This document shows, piece after piece, positions 34,151-47,065 of a stretch of 64,000 nt of DNA. The notes under the pieces were generated by a model. The model saw only the letters and a list, made by a program, of their open reading frames with translations, was not told the DNA's origin and did not search any database. The translations under genes and the position numbers were made by a program. The stretch comes from Sequoia sempervirens. Its lineage: Eukaryota > Streptophyta > Pinopsida > Cupressales > Cupressaceae. Location of the stretch: contig VDFB02252616.1 in assembly GCA_007258455.2 (NCBI GenBank), forward strand, positions 125,756,107 through 125,820,106, given 5' to 3'. The first letter of the stretch is position 1; every line of letters starts with the position of its first letter.

Positions 34151-35457
34151 GAATTATGAAAATTTTTAAAATGTCTATTCTAACCCATTTGATACTTATC
34201 TGATTTTGGGAGTGGTGTCGCGTTGATGTGGAATGATGAACCTTTCCCAATCTCGTGATCAGTGAAATTGTTTCAATCGATTCTATTGAAGATAATCAAT
34301 GAAATAGTTGTGAGATGTGATTGAAAACATGATTTATGCTAAGATGAGTATGATGCAAAAGCTAATCTAAATGATTTATGCTAAACTAATTCAGATATGC
34401 AATTGCTAAGCTAATCTAAATGAGATTTAAACTAAAAAGATTCAAACCTTAATTATCTAATTATCAAAATGGATGCATTATGAAATCCATTAACGGAAGC
34501 TAAGCTATTTGTGCAACTAAAATGAACTAAAATATACTAAATGTGAGTTAAAAAAGAGTGTGAGTGTGAGTTATTTCAATAGCATATTTTTGCCCTAAAA
34601 AAGATGGATGATCGATCCATTTGTCTCCAACTAGTGAACTATTTATAGGAAAGCAAATGAGAAATGAAGGGTTGAGATTGAAAAATTTAATCAATGGTCA
34701 AGGATGGAGGAAATTGGAGGCATGGATCATGGATTCTCATCAATGGGTGAGAATGCAAGATGAGATTTATTCAAGGGTTCTCATTCCTTCCAAACAAGCA
34801 CACTTTTGACCTGTACAAGAGTTCAAAATTTAACTTGTACAAGAAGTCACAAGCTAACTTGCATATGAAGCTAAGTGAGAATATTCCCTTTTCCAAATCA
34901 TTGGAAGAGAGAGAATATTCTTTGGAATGTTCCCATGGGTGAGAGAAAAGGATATTTTCCAATTTAAAACAAAGTTTAATTGTGCAAAAGGGGAAGGAAT
35001 ATTCCCCTTTTGGAGGAATGTGCAAAGGAGGAATATTCCCTTACAAGTGGGGGGAAATTAGATTAATTAGATAATTACTAATTAAACAAGGGTTTAATCA
35101 TGCAATTAGGGGATTTAGAAGAATAAAGTGACATTCATTAAATGATTTAATGAATAGGGGAGAAGTGGAATGATATTTAATTAAATTCCTTAGGGTTATT
35201 TAATTAAATAAGAAGACTTAGGGAGTTAAATTAAATTATTTGATTTATTTAATTTAATGAGACAAAATGTTAGCATGAAAGGGGTGAATTAACCTGATTA
35301 AATGAATTAGGTTAATAGATGCAAATGATGCAATTAATTAAATAGCTAGGCTAATTTAATTAATTAAGAAAAAAGAGGACGATTTTCAAGAGGAAATGAT
35401 GTTAGTATACCTAATTTGAGTGTATGATATCATTTAGGAAATTTTTCAATGTCTACA
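34150..35457 (-). repeat. LTR of a second Tat-like element (left edge approximate)
   Basis: The right edge is fixed. On the minus strand a polypurine tract is followed at 35457 by TGTAGACATTG, a TG start. The minus strand also has a TATA box (CTATAAATAG) at about 34631-34640. The left edge is a guess because no second copy of this LTR is in the window. Repeated GAATATTCCC motifs near 34890-35045 and AATTAATTAAAT runs near 35160-35370 are part of it. Confidence 0.55.
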
Positions 35458-35471
35458 TTTTTCCCCTCTTT
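35458..35471 (-). promoter_or_regulatory. Polypurine tract next to LTR
   Basis: The minus strand reads AAAGAGGGGAAAAA immediately before the TGTAGACA LTR start. This is a classical plus-strand primer and shows the element body lies to the right on the minus strand. Confidence 0.75.
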
Positions 35472-36420
35472 GAAGCGAGGTACTTGTTGCTTTGGTTTGA
35501 AGACTAATGCTCTTCGGATGAAAACTATTGCTTAAATCATTTTATTTTTTTTAAAATAGATGCCCCACTATTGAAGGATTGAGGTAATTCCCTATCCCCT
35601 CAAGAAATCAAGTGAAATTTTTGAATTTTGGGTTGATTTCTTGATAAAGGTAAAAGGCTGCCCCAAGGGTCCAAAAAGGCTCTAGGATGCAAGAAACATG
35701 CCAAAATGTAAAAAATGAGGCAAAATAAGCTTCAATTTGAAAAAAAAGGTGAAAATGCTGAAAATCCCTAGCTTCAAGGTTAAATTAGGGCAAAAAATCC
35801 TAATTTTTTAGCATAAATAGGCCAAGAAGTGTCACTTTCAATTCATTTTTGCATTCAAACCTTAAGGAATTCTTGCAAATTGAGCTCCGACCCTCTGACT
35901 AAATGGTGAAACGAGAGCTCCCATGACACATTTTCAACTAGGTTTGAGAGTACCAAAGGCTTCTAGGCACAAGACCACATGTATGTGATTCGAAACATGA
36001 TTTGAAATTTGACTTTTTGATGCATTTATTGCGATTTTAAATTTAAACTTTGGTGACGTTGCTAGATAGAGACGCTAATTTTAGAATCGACAACACTAAA
36101 ATGAATTTTAGCAATGCATATGTGTATTGCAACATAGTTTGTAATTTAGAATTAGGGTTTTCATTTCTAAATCTTGACACATATGTTTATAGTGATCCAC
36201 TTCTCAATTTGAAAAGTAGGGTTAGGGTTTCCAAAGTTTAAATCATGACACATGTGTTTTTGGTGACACAATTTATGATTTGTAATTTGAAATGCCTCAA
36301 GGGTCATAGTTTAGAATTTGAATTATAGCAATGCTATTGTCATTTTAGAGCTAAAAATTATAAACTAAGTCAATTTTTTTTCAAATTTTGATGTCATGTG
36401 CTTAGTGGGTGCAAGAGGTC
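35472..36420 (+). promoter_or_regulatory. Probable promoter and leader of the antisense PMD gene
   Basis: No coding similarity. A TATA-like GCATAAATAGGCC lies at about 35811-35823 and the following AT-rich stretch could be the leader. Imperfect repeats of the type ATCATGACACATGTGTTT / ATCTTGACACATATGTTT occur at 36165-36260. The promoter role is inferred from position upstream of the plus-strand PMD reading frame. Confidence 0.35.
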
Positions 36421-36425
36421 ATTCC

Positions 36426-38180
36426 ACCTTTAATGTTCTGCAAGCACTATCCCACAGTTTTGGAGAGACTTGGTGATTTATCCAAGTTGCAACAAGAGCA
36501 CCTGGGGGAGATTGGCCTATGGTACATAGCTTATATGCTTGTCATTTGGACACATCTGGCCATGATGATTGTGTTGTGTGAGCGATGACATAGTGAGACC
36601 TCATCATTCCACCTCCCCATAGGCGAGGCGACAGTGACTTTAGAGGATGCATGGCAGATATTACATTTTCTGATACATGGCGAGAGTGTGATTTACAACT
36701 TTGATGTCAATTATGATGTTTTCCATGAGGTGATGGAGATTGAGGACATTGTTCTAGTCACTTCACAGATCAACCTCAAGATGTATAAAGGTCGAGTGCC
36801 TACCTTCAGATTGATAGTTGCAGCTATTATCTCTGGGTTGGTTGCTCTTGATCGATAGAGCAGAGGATTCAACCTAGGATGGGGCCTTTCTTGGTACAAG
36901 ATGCTTTATAGGAGGACATTGTTTTCATGGTGGCCAGTGGTGTTGGCCTCATTATATCATGATATGCACGATTTTGTCTACTGCAACGGTAGAGTGATCA
37001 GCATGGGAGTTACCTTTCTACACATTTGGGCTTGGGAACATATTGTAGTGTTACAACTAATTGTTCAAATGGTAGATTTAGAGCTAGATGATCCTGTTGT
37101 TTGGTGATATAGAGGTTCCATCACGTTACAACACACTAGGTAGCTTGGGATTCCATACTAGTGCAAGGTGCTTGATGACATGATAGGTTTCAGATGGTGG
37201 CCTTGCCTTTAGATGCTAGCATGGTATGATGATGTACAACAACTCTTCTTCGCTAGAAAGACCTGTTACATGCAAGGTCAAGAGAACACCATTATAGAGT
37301 GGTATCTTCTAGATAGGGTGGCTCAACAGTTTGAGGAGATGTAGGATAGGTAGATGATTCCTACAGAGCCATATTTTCCAAATCAGCATGAGAAGTATCC
37401 ACATGGGGACTGATGATCCTAGCCCTTGAGGTGGTTGAGGGTTTTCAGTAGTTAGTTGCTCAACCATGGGCTTATGATTAGGGATAGGCAAATACTTAGA
37501 TAATGCCTACATATGATGCATGGTTCACCCCTCGTCATAGGTTGATAGATCTAGTGGGTGCTCCTCCATGAGGGAGACCAAGAGGGAGGGGTGTAGGCAG
37601 AGGTAGAGGTAGAGGCAAGGGACAAGATGGCCAAGATGGACAAGATAGGAATATCTCCAGGGCACCACCAATTCAAGATCAGCCTCCACAATAGACTCCC
37701 ATTCAGTAGCAACCAATTCAACAGTATCTAGTCCAGCCACCACCGTCAAGGCTAGATCCCTAAGATCTGCAGATTCAACAACTACAACAGTAGGCTTAGG
37801 TCATTACAGGTGAGTGGGATCAGCACTGATACTAGATTGTAGCTATTACTACTGAGAGGGATCAAATACGGTAGTAGGTATAGGCTGTCACGATAGACGA
37901 GACCATGAGCAGAAACTTAGATAGACTATCGAGATGCAACTAGTGTAGGAGGTCAGGCAGTGTCAACAACAATAGACGATGATAGTTGCATCTCAGGGGC
38001 AAATATTTCTACAAGATTATATAAAGATGTGATTGAGGCAACCTACTATAGGATGCACTATCACATAGATTTTCCCTTTGTGCTTAGATAGTCGAATTAC
38101 TCCCAGAGGACCGGGGCACATGCTAGAGCAAAGGATCAGCTAGAGAGATGGGCTGGAGAGGGGACCAACCATCAAGGCTA
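36426..38180 (+). pseudogene. Plant mobile domain (PMD / aminotransferase-like) gene, antisense in retroelement
   Basis: The reading frame is recoverable through stops: LERLGDLSKLQQEHLGEIGL, LAMMIVLCER, a stop (TGA 36586-36588), then HSETSSFHLPIGEATVTLED, the PMD signature. It continues with RVPTFRLIVAAIISG, LASLYHDMHDFVYCNGRVIS and MGVTFLHIWAWEHIVV. Further parts (DDPVVW, YRGSIT, DRVAQQFEEM) run to about 37340. The C-terminus is RG-rich (near 37565-37620: RPRGRGVGRGRGRGKG), then Gln-rich and probably coiled-coil to about 38180. PMD proteins occur in plant gene-silencing factors and inside mobile elements. Many stops are TAG or TAA where Gln is likely. It is not functional. Confidence 0.75.
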
Positions 38181-38820
38181 ACTTGATTGTACATAGACAC
38201 TTTTTGATTTATTGCCCGATTCTTTTATATAGATATACATTCATGGGTTCCTTTTTTATAGCCTCATGGATATTGTATTTATGATTGATATACATACATT
38301 GATTTAGATTTTATACCATGACAATCATGATTTTTTGATACAAATTTGATGTATATATATGATATGATATGATACGGATTTGACGTGATGCAATGCATTA
38401 ATTTTATTTCATGCTTAAGAATGTATGGATTCCTATGATGTTGATATGATATGCTTATGTGTGATCATGTATGGATGTAATTTTTATTTATGCTTATGCG
38501 ATATGTGATGATAATACATTATGATATGAGATGTAATGTTATATTCTTTTTCAGTATATTTTCATGACATGTTATGAGATAGATGATGTGATATGCAGAT
38601 GTTATGTGATGATCATATATAAAAATTTTATGGATGCATTTATTTTTTGTGTATTTTGTATGCAATTTTATGATGTGATGATGCATGCATGTGGATGTAT
38701 GTATGGAAAATGCATATGTTCATGCTTTATGATATGTGTGCAAAAATTGAAGATGCTTAGAATAAAAAATCTATATTATTCATCACATCTTAAATGACAA
38801 GGATTATACAAGATGTATGG
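38181..38820. other. AT-rich DNA with GATAT/ATGAT-type simple repeats
   Basis: Nothing gene-like. Short (GATAT)n runs occur near 38360-38385 and ATGATGTGATATG-like repeats to about 38760. Confidence 0.4.
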
Positions 38821-39599
38821 GTATGTGCAGGATCATGATGGGCCAAAAAGTGGCAATATGATGGGTATGTGGCTGACAACTTTTTTTTACCCAAAATTGA
38901 TGAAACAAAAAGGATTTTAAAAGAGATTCCTAGCTCTCCACAATATAAATTATGCTTTACTTTGAATTTAATAAATAATTATTATTCATTTTCTATTTGA
39001 ATTATGACTAAAGTCCTGATTGATAGGTTGATTGAAAAACATCTATAGCTTTCAAACAGTATCACATTTTTTGAATCTGAAACATGTGTCACATTCTATG
39101 CTTTGCATACTATAGGATTAACAAAAAAATAAAAATCATGAAGTTTTGACCAAGTTAAGGCACGTCAAACATACACATTTTTTATATTTTTTAAAAGTTG
39201 TAATAAAAAATTAATAATTAATTATTTACTTGGAAAAAAATTACAAAAAAATATGCATCACACTGAGACATCAGTCCTCTACTTATATCTAATATATTAT
39301 AAAAAAATATTATCATTTTATTGTGGTTAGGGTGGTCAGACAAACACCTACTTCTTAATTTTTCCCCGAAATTTAAATACTATTGCATTAAAATTTCAAA
39401 TTTTCACCAAATAGATTTTTTTTAAATAAACCTAGTAGTTTAGAAACTACATTCAATTTTCTACAGATTCTATTCTTACATATTTTTGAAATAATATAGA
39501 TAACTTATTCAAATTTTTATATCAAGTTTCCTAACTTTGATTTTTTTGAATTTTTCGCCACTTAAGGCCCTGTCTTTTCCATGATGATTTTGCACATAC
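38821..39599. mobile_element. Non-autonomous TIR element, copy A (779 bp)
   Basis: The ends GTATGTGCAGGATCATGATG (left) and CATGATGATTTTGCACATAC (right) are imperfect inverted repeats. A further inverted piece, AAGTGGCAA at the left and CGCCACTT at the right, lies inside them. The AT-rich interior from 38868 on is homologous to 55055-55775. No coding capacity. I cannot assign a superfamily from the ends alone. Confidence 0.65.
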
Positions 39600-40609
39600 T
39601 TTTATGTTTTATGATCTGATATGATGATGTTGTGATGTATTCATGTTGATGATTCATGGATGCAGGATGGGTGCATTTGTTGATGTTTTTGTTGATTGTC
39701 ATGATACCAGGTTACTGCAAAGAGTAGATAGAAGGAAGCGAGAATTATCTGACCATTAATTGTGATGATTGCTTTCAAAAGATCCAACAAGTCTATGATC
39801 CACCGAGACTTTATTAGTGATGGTGATGAGAAATGAATGATGATTATGAATGCATGATGATGATTTTCTCATATCTTGGGATTCGGATTTTTCATTGTTC
39901 CTTATTGTCTGATATAACACATGGACATGATGCATCAAGGTATTAATAACGAGGACGACATTATATCTAGTGTAATGGACTTTAACTCTATAGATAGATA
40001 GGATAGTTCTTGTTCACATCTTGACATATGGAAACCTCATTGGAATGTAAGTTAGAAGTTTGGAACATATTGGACCACAGGGTATGAAATAGTCAACAAC
40101 ATACTCTAATCAACTTCCCTATACACAACTAAGCAAGTATGTGCCAAGATTATTTTACAAGAGTATCCACAAGCACAACAAATGAAATATAATGATTGAC
40201 GCCCCATCCCTTTCTCTCTAAATCATTTTGATAGACATCATTGAGAGGTCCTTGGAATGGATCATTAAGATAAATTGAAAGAAAAGATCAAAGACAAATA
40301 GTCAATTTTATCTATATCTCTTGCCAGTTTAACTTACCTAAGGTGATTTATGATATTGATGTCCATAAAAGGAAGGATACATCCTAGGACATGTTGATCA
40401 TGGGTTATTTTATTAGGATGATATTTATGATAAATTTTTGATATGAACTTCACTGGTGCATTTACCTATGATCTAGACTTTAGATTTTGACATTTGGGTT
40501 TTCACTTTATGACTTGTGACATTTTTTTTTTACTTGTTTTTCCAAAGGTTGAAGGTGATGCTAGATTTACTATGGATGGAGGTTTATTGTGAGTGAAAGA
40601 AAAATGGGA
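39600..40609. other. Unassigned AT-rich interior
   Basis: No coding similarity on either strand. It would be where the missing RT, RNase H and integrase of the second Tat-like element should lie, but no trace is readable. Confidence 0.4.
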
Positions 40610-40930
40610 TAGATGGCTTTGGATTTTTTTTTGTGGAATATTTCAATGTTTTTGGTATTTTGAAAATGTTTTGAGGTTGTTTTTGGTCTTTTTGAACATT
40701 TATGTGAATGTTTTTTGTTTTTTTGGTTATTTGAGGTTGTTTAGGGTTTTCTCTAAGATATTTGAGGCTTTTTAGGTCTTTTTGAATGTTTTCTAATATT
40801 TTTGAGATTTTCTAAGATTTTGAATGTTTTCGGGTTTTCCTAAGTTTTCGAATATTTTTGGAATTTTTTGAGATTTTACAAATGTTTAAGGTTTTTTTAT
40901 ATTTGAATGTTTAGGTATTTTCTGATATTT
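40610..40930 (+). repeat. Degenerate T/G-rich minisatellite
   Basis: Imperfect repeats of a roughly 20-30 bp unit containing TTTTTGAATGTTT, TATTTGAGGTTTT and similar. The 60-codon Phe-rich frame at 40593-40775 is a by-product. Confidence 0.5.
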
Positions 40931-40989
40931 GTATCCTTGCAGCAACAGAGTGACAAGGGTCATCCAAAGTAGGCTCACAAACATATAAA

Positions 40990-42280
40990 TACATGCCAAA
41001 CACTGACAGGGGATCACATTACACACATGTAATCACAAAGAACATGAAAGGAATACAAAGAAAAGACTACTATGGCACATGTGATTCAACCTATAACAAG
41101 TCATCTACATCCCAATATTGTTCATCATATGCAGAAGGCAGACAACTAGCAAAAGGGACAATGACAAGTGTCATACTAGGAGCATCACTAGGTTCAACAT
41201 GTGTTGAGTCACTCTTGTTAGGAGGATCATCAAAGTTGTTATCATCTAATCTCATGGCAGAGGAAAACATTAAATTCAACTCATTATGCACTTCCTCGTC
41301 AATTTTAGCAATCTCATTATCATCATCCAAGTTAATCACAATAAGAGGACTAATGACAATGTCCATAGATGTTTCATATGTTTGTTGTTGTGGCGAAGGT
41401 GGAGAATCATCATGCTTTTTTTGAGTTAAATATTGATCATGATTTTCTTTTCTATTCTCTTCTTTTAACTTACGAGCAATAGCATGACATCTACACCTAG
41501 GCTCTTTAGCATTTCAATTTCTTCTTGAATGATTTTCAAGTTGTGATTGTGTAGGAGTGGGTTTATCAACCATAGGTTTCTTTTCTTCTTGCAAAGGAGG
41601 AATGAAAGGAACCATGGAAGGTTGTTAAAAAAATTTCTCTTTAGCTTTATAAACTTGTTTGATATTAGGTCGAGGCACAATGATACTTATATGGTTATCT
41701 CTTTGTCCTTTATAGGAAATAGGTGGAGTATTTGTCATGGGTTGGTCTTGGTTACTTGGAAGGCCTTTTTGTTCAATCATGGTTTCATCAATGACAAGAG
41801 GCTCAATCATGGGTTGATGCATGTTGCTAAGGGATAATTATGTTATGCGCTTTACCTTGAAATTTTGATAAGATTTGAAAAATAATTCTTCATGAGGCTT
41901 AAGAGGTTCCATAGGTTCAGGCCAAAAGAAATCCAATGAGAAATTCCCATGGGAAGACATAGGATTAAAGCCACTATGATGCACAGTAAAGATGTCATTT
42001 CCAAATGGAAATTTTAAACATTTATGCACTATTGATAGGACAACATCCATGATGCTAGCCATGGATAACCAAGTTTCACACAAAATTGGTCTACTGACAG
42101 GATGATGGAAAATGAGACATTCAGTTTTTTTGGTCCAACTTTTAAAGGAAGAGTGATCGAACCTATCATAGGGAAAGAAAAACCATTATGTTTTTTGATC
42201 CATGCTTTCAATTGTTCATAAGAATCTTGATAAATTTCATGCACAAATAATAATTCCTCACTGATCACATTCTATATACA
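40990..42280 (-). pseudogene. Protease and Pro/Glu-rich tail of second Tat-like element
   Basis: Minus-strand frame 42268-42029 reads ISEELLFVHEIYQDSYEQLK, ITLPLKVGPKKLNVSFSIIL and FCVKLGYPWLASW, the second half of a retropepsin with the usual LG.PWL ending. Frame 42083-41838 continues IVHKCLKFPFGNDIFTVHHS. Further open pieces (41822-41625, 41366-41091) are Pro- and acidic-rich and contain no RT motifs. The reading fades at about 40990. Confidence 0.68.
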
Positions 42281-44389
42281 CACATGATAAATTAATATCC
42301 CATTGGTAGGCTTGTCATTAATTCCAACAATGTAAAGAGGACCCTTGAGTGTGTGCTCAATTATGTCATTTTGTGAGGAAGAAATGTTTATAGAAAATTT
42401 GGTTTGGCACTTATGAGGTTGAATTCCAATTAAGGTGACTAGATTATCATAGCCATTATCATTCATCTTGTCATGATTCATGTCAACATTCATCACATCA
42501 TTTTTGGCATGATCAAATTTTACAAAAGAGATGTTATGATTTGGTATGAGATTAGTAAAAATTTGAAAATTTTGATTGGGTGGAGAAATAGACTTATTTC
42601 CTTGATCATTAACACCACTAATATGGATGTGATTAGAATCAATGAGGTCTTGCACAATATGTTTAAGATGCTTACAATGTTTTGTATCGTGTCCATTTTT
42701 TCGGTGATAATAGCAAAAGGAATTTGAGTTAAAGTTTGGAGGTAAGGGCTTAGTGGTATCAAAATCTCTAATAATATGTAAGGTGACTAAGTTCTTACTC
42801 ATAAGTTTCATCATGATGGAATGGATGGTATCAGGTATTGGGGTAAATTGTCTACTCCTTTTTCAGAATTGATATGGATTTGTTGTTTTTATTGTAGCTA
42901 CTTGAGAGTCAACATGTTGACTTGCTTGTGGTGGATTTATCTATAAAATGCTCTTATTTTATTTCTTGAATGGTTGGAAATTGTTATGGGGAATAGACTC
43001 ATATTTATATGGATGGATAGGAGTTTTTGCTTCACAATGATTAGCCAAATTTTGATAGTAATGAAGAGCCATGGACAAATATGTAAATGAGGGAAATTTC
43101 ATCATCCCGGGATTGTCTTGAATTTTTTTTTGCAAATTTTCAATGAACATTCTTTGAAGATCAACATCGAGAATCTTAATGTTGATTTGTGATTAAGGAA
43201 ATTGCTATCATCCTATAAAATTAATGATCTTTTCATCATCATTTTGTTTACATTTCATTAAATTAGCTAAGGTCATCTTGGGACCATTGTGCACTTGAAA
43301 ATGGTTGAGAAAGGCATCAACAAGTTCATTGAATGAATTAATTGAGTTATTCGATAAATTTAGAGAAAAACCATTCCAAGGTTGTATCTTTCAAAGACCT
43401 AGGAAAATTTTTATCCAAGAGCTTTTCTTCAAAAATGAAGTCACTACACAAGGTTGTGTATGCTGAAACATGGTTGCTAGGATCTCCTTTACCACCATAT
43501 TTCTCAAATCTAGGATTCTCTATGCCTTGTAGAATTTGTGCTCTCAATATCTCCAAGGATAATGGGTTTATTTTGACATATTGTGAAGGTTGGCCCTTTT
43601 GATTTTGGGTCAATGTGACAATTTGTTGTTGGAGGGATGGAACATTTTTCAAATTTTGGTTGAGGATTAAATCATTAGTTTTGTTGTGAGATGGAGGTGA
43701 ATAAGGTGGAGGTGTATATATATTTGGAGGACAATCAAGAATTATAAGTTTATGAGGGGATATAGATTAGGAGATATGAGATTTGAATGCACAAAGCTAA
43801 AGGGATTCCAAGTGGAAATACCTAAGGTTGTAATAACATTACTAGTGGGTTACCTTGTTGTTGTAATAGTTGGATTAGTGTATGTAGGAATAGAGGCCAT
43901 AGTTGTAGGAGGAATTTGAATACCACCTTGACTTTGAGTGTACCCCAAAGTTTGAGAATAACTAGCCATTATAGGGACATGATTGTCAATGATATGAGCT
44001 AGGATACACATAATTTCTATTCCTTGTTCATTATCAAGTATTTTCCTCATGTTATCTATGATAAGAACTATAGTACTAGCAATTTATTCAGAACTCACAA
44101 TTTTTTGCAATTTTTCTAAGGCTTCATCCATTTGTTTTAGGTTCTCTTGAGGGACATTAGCAACCATTGTTTCAACAATAGTCACATTGGTTGTGGTATC
44201 AAAGCTATGGCCCATAATGGGTTGACTAGTGTCAACACTATAAGTTAGAGAGTTGGAAAACTCAAGATCCACAACAAATGTAGTAGCACGAGATGGCATG
44301 AGTCTTGAACTTTGTCTCACTAGAGTATTGGTAATAGGACACCTAGCTATGAAACTCATACAAGTTTCACCAAACCTTAGTGCACCCAA
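42272..44389 (-). pseudogene. Gag of second Tat-like element
   Basis: The ATG at 44389 opens MGALRFGETCMSFIARCPIT. After a break, 43652-43347 contains ILQGIENPRFEKYGGKGDPS, FIFEEKLLDKNFPRSLKDTT and LEWFFSKFI, the gag core. A frameshift leads to MFIENLQKKIQDNPGMMKFP (43150) and TYLSMALHYYQNLANHCE. Frame 42814-42272 has the zinc-knuckle-like FCYYHRKNGHDTKHC followed by LKHIVQDLID, the pattern usual in Tat-group Gag proteins. It is better preserved than other coding parts of this element. Confidence 0.8.
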
Positions 44390-47065
44390 AATGGATAAAG
44401 GGTACTAGCAAATGCAATGAACACCCAAAAGTATGAATTACAATGCAAGTATGTAAAAATATTTTTGTAATTTTTAGATTTGAAAAAAGATAATATACTG
44501 ATTATGCTATGCAAAAACCTAAAAATGATGTCTTTTAATGCCAATTTTGATTTCAAACAATGTACTCAATTTGACCAATTGAACTTAATGCAACAAATTA
44601 CATATTTTTATTTTATTTTGAAACTGAAACACAGATGTAACAACAAAAGAAAACAAAGAAAAAAAATCCCAATTGATGCATAGAAATTTGAAACAACACC
44701 TGTACAAGGACTTATTCTCCTGAGGGAAAATGGGTCCTAGGTCAAGGATTTGAAAAATGAAAGTTTGAATTTCTAAGTTAATGTTTGAATTCCTAGTTTT
44801 ATATTGTAGACTATGGTTTCAGTGAATTTTTTTTCTAGATTTAGGTATCCTAATGCAAATGAAATTAGTGACAATGATGAACAAAGTGACACTTTTTGAA
44901 ATGAAACTTTGACCAATTTTGTGAATGTAAATGGTTGAAAATACACTAATATGCAAGTACTATTCAAAATCAATGTAATATGCATGCAATTTTTTTGGTT
45001 TTTTCATATTTTAAATAATGCAAAATAAAAATTTAAATCCCTAATGAGATGTAAACTAATACAATTTTAACAACCCTAAATGGAATGAAAACTAATACAA
45101 TTTTAATCCACAATAATGAAAATCCTAGATGTAGGGTTTTAATGAGCTCCAAATTAGAAAGTTTATAGTGCAAGAATGTCAAGTTTACCAAAATGAAACA
45201 TAGAAAAATGATAGGTAGGGATTCTACTTTTGAAATGGGGCTTCACCAATATAAGTTTACCAAAAATAGAAAATGGAAAAGTGAAGTGCAATGAACCTAT
45301 TTTTCTTCCATTTCCTTAGGAAATGAGATCCCCCAGTGGTAGGATTGACTTTCAACCCTAGGTGAGTCAACCCAATTGGAGATCTTGCAATTTTCCATAT
45401 GATTGAGGACATGGTAAAATCTGTTTGAACAACACTTTTGGGAGATAAAAATAAAATACTTAATAAAATCAAATATGCAATGTAAGACCTGAATCATGTA
45501 GATGAAGCATAATACTAATAGAGACAACAAAATTTTAGTAGATCTATGAAAGGTAAGACACTATGTACCCATCACGAAAAGTTGTTGCTAAGCATCTAGA
45601 AATGGCGAATGAGTCCTTGTATATAAATTTTCCTCAATTTTTGGGAGCCTCCAAAGATGGATCTAAGATGCATTCCCCCACATATTTCATTGCAAAAAAA
45701 TTGGAAATAAATTTGGGATCTAAGTTTCCGTGATCTTGACAACTTTTTGTGATAACTTTGTAACTTTAACTTTTACAATTTTGCACTTATGAGATCTTCA
45801 ATTTTAATCCTTCTTCACCTATGAATCTACACATACACAAATAGAGGTGATTTTATTTTTATTTTTGGTGAATGGGGGTTTTCCTTGGTCAAACCCCATT
45901 TTGGTAATTAAACCTTGAAATGAAATGAAACATGAGTGGAAATAATGATGAATGCTATGTTGCAACTCACCAAACCCTTGAATGGCTGCCCTTGCAGAAC
46001 TAAAGTATAACACATCTCTCCAAGGTCTTGATATTGTGCATGAAATTACTTGATTGGATGTTGATATTGATGTATGAGTGCTTGAAACCTACATCACAAT
46101 GCTAGCTCCAAAAACATGCATAGATGCAAATAAATTTGACATGATGATCTTGATCTTGATTTTTGATGTAGAAGACTGATAAATCTACTCTTGAACATCT
46201 TTGACAATAATATTTTCTATGATTTTTGCTCCTCCAAAATTATTAGATTGCTTCTAACATTTGAATTGATTAAAAGACCTTGTATTTATAGGTAATTTTA
46301 TAATTTTATGATAATTAAACATCAGAGGATGACAATGAAATTTGAACTTGAATCATGAAAATGCTACCAAAAACATATTAAAAATTGAGATCCTCAACTT
46401 AAGGAATATACAACACCACCAAACCATCACTATCACAAGCTCCCATTGAATTGTGTAACCAAGCTATCCATGACATCATGATAACAACCTCCTTAATGAA
46501 AATTAACCAAATCCATGATCCTTAAGCCAAGAAGATACACCACCACAAAACAAACATGAATCAAACCAACACCACCAACAATGCACCTACATAAACAATC
46601 ATGTCATGCCAAAATCCCTAAAGCACAAGGAATATCCATGACACCATGATTGCCACCAAATGTATCAACAACACAATTCAACTGTGTCTCACATGCCTAC
46701 ATCACATAGTCAACTACATAGGCCACACAACATGACTGCACCTAGTAATACCATATATCCTCAACATGACAACCAAACCAACAAAAAAAGTGATTAAACC
46801 AAGCCACTAAACTAAATATGCGTCAGCACCAAAGTATCTATGGCCATAGACAACCCATATCCAAGATATATATGTAAATTGTAAGTATAGACCACTTACA
46901 ACACTACAAAAATTGTAGATACATCAATGTAACATACAAATCCAACAATATAATGATAACCATGTAAAATGAGAGTAATCAAAGATATACATGTGAGTAT
47001 ACAATGACTCCAATATCAAATCACCAAGATTCAAATATAGCCATCAGTTCACAAAATCACCATAG
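44390..47065. other. Leader-like and unassigned AT-rich DNA
   Basis: The first part (to about 46300) is probably the 5' leader of the second Tat-like element, since it lies on the gag side. I find neither its 5' LTR nor a primer-binding site here. The sequence from 46390 to 47065 is CA-rich, with recurrent ACCACCA and ATCCATGA motifs, and otherwise unassigned. Confidence 0.35.
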
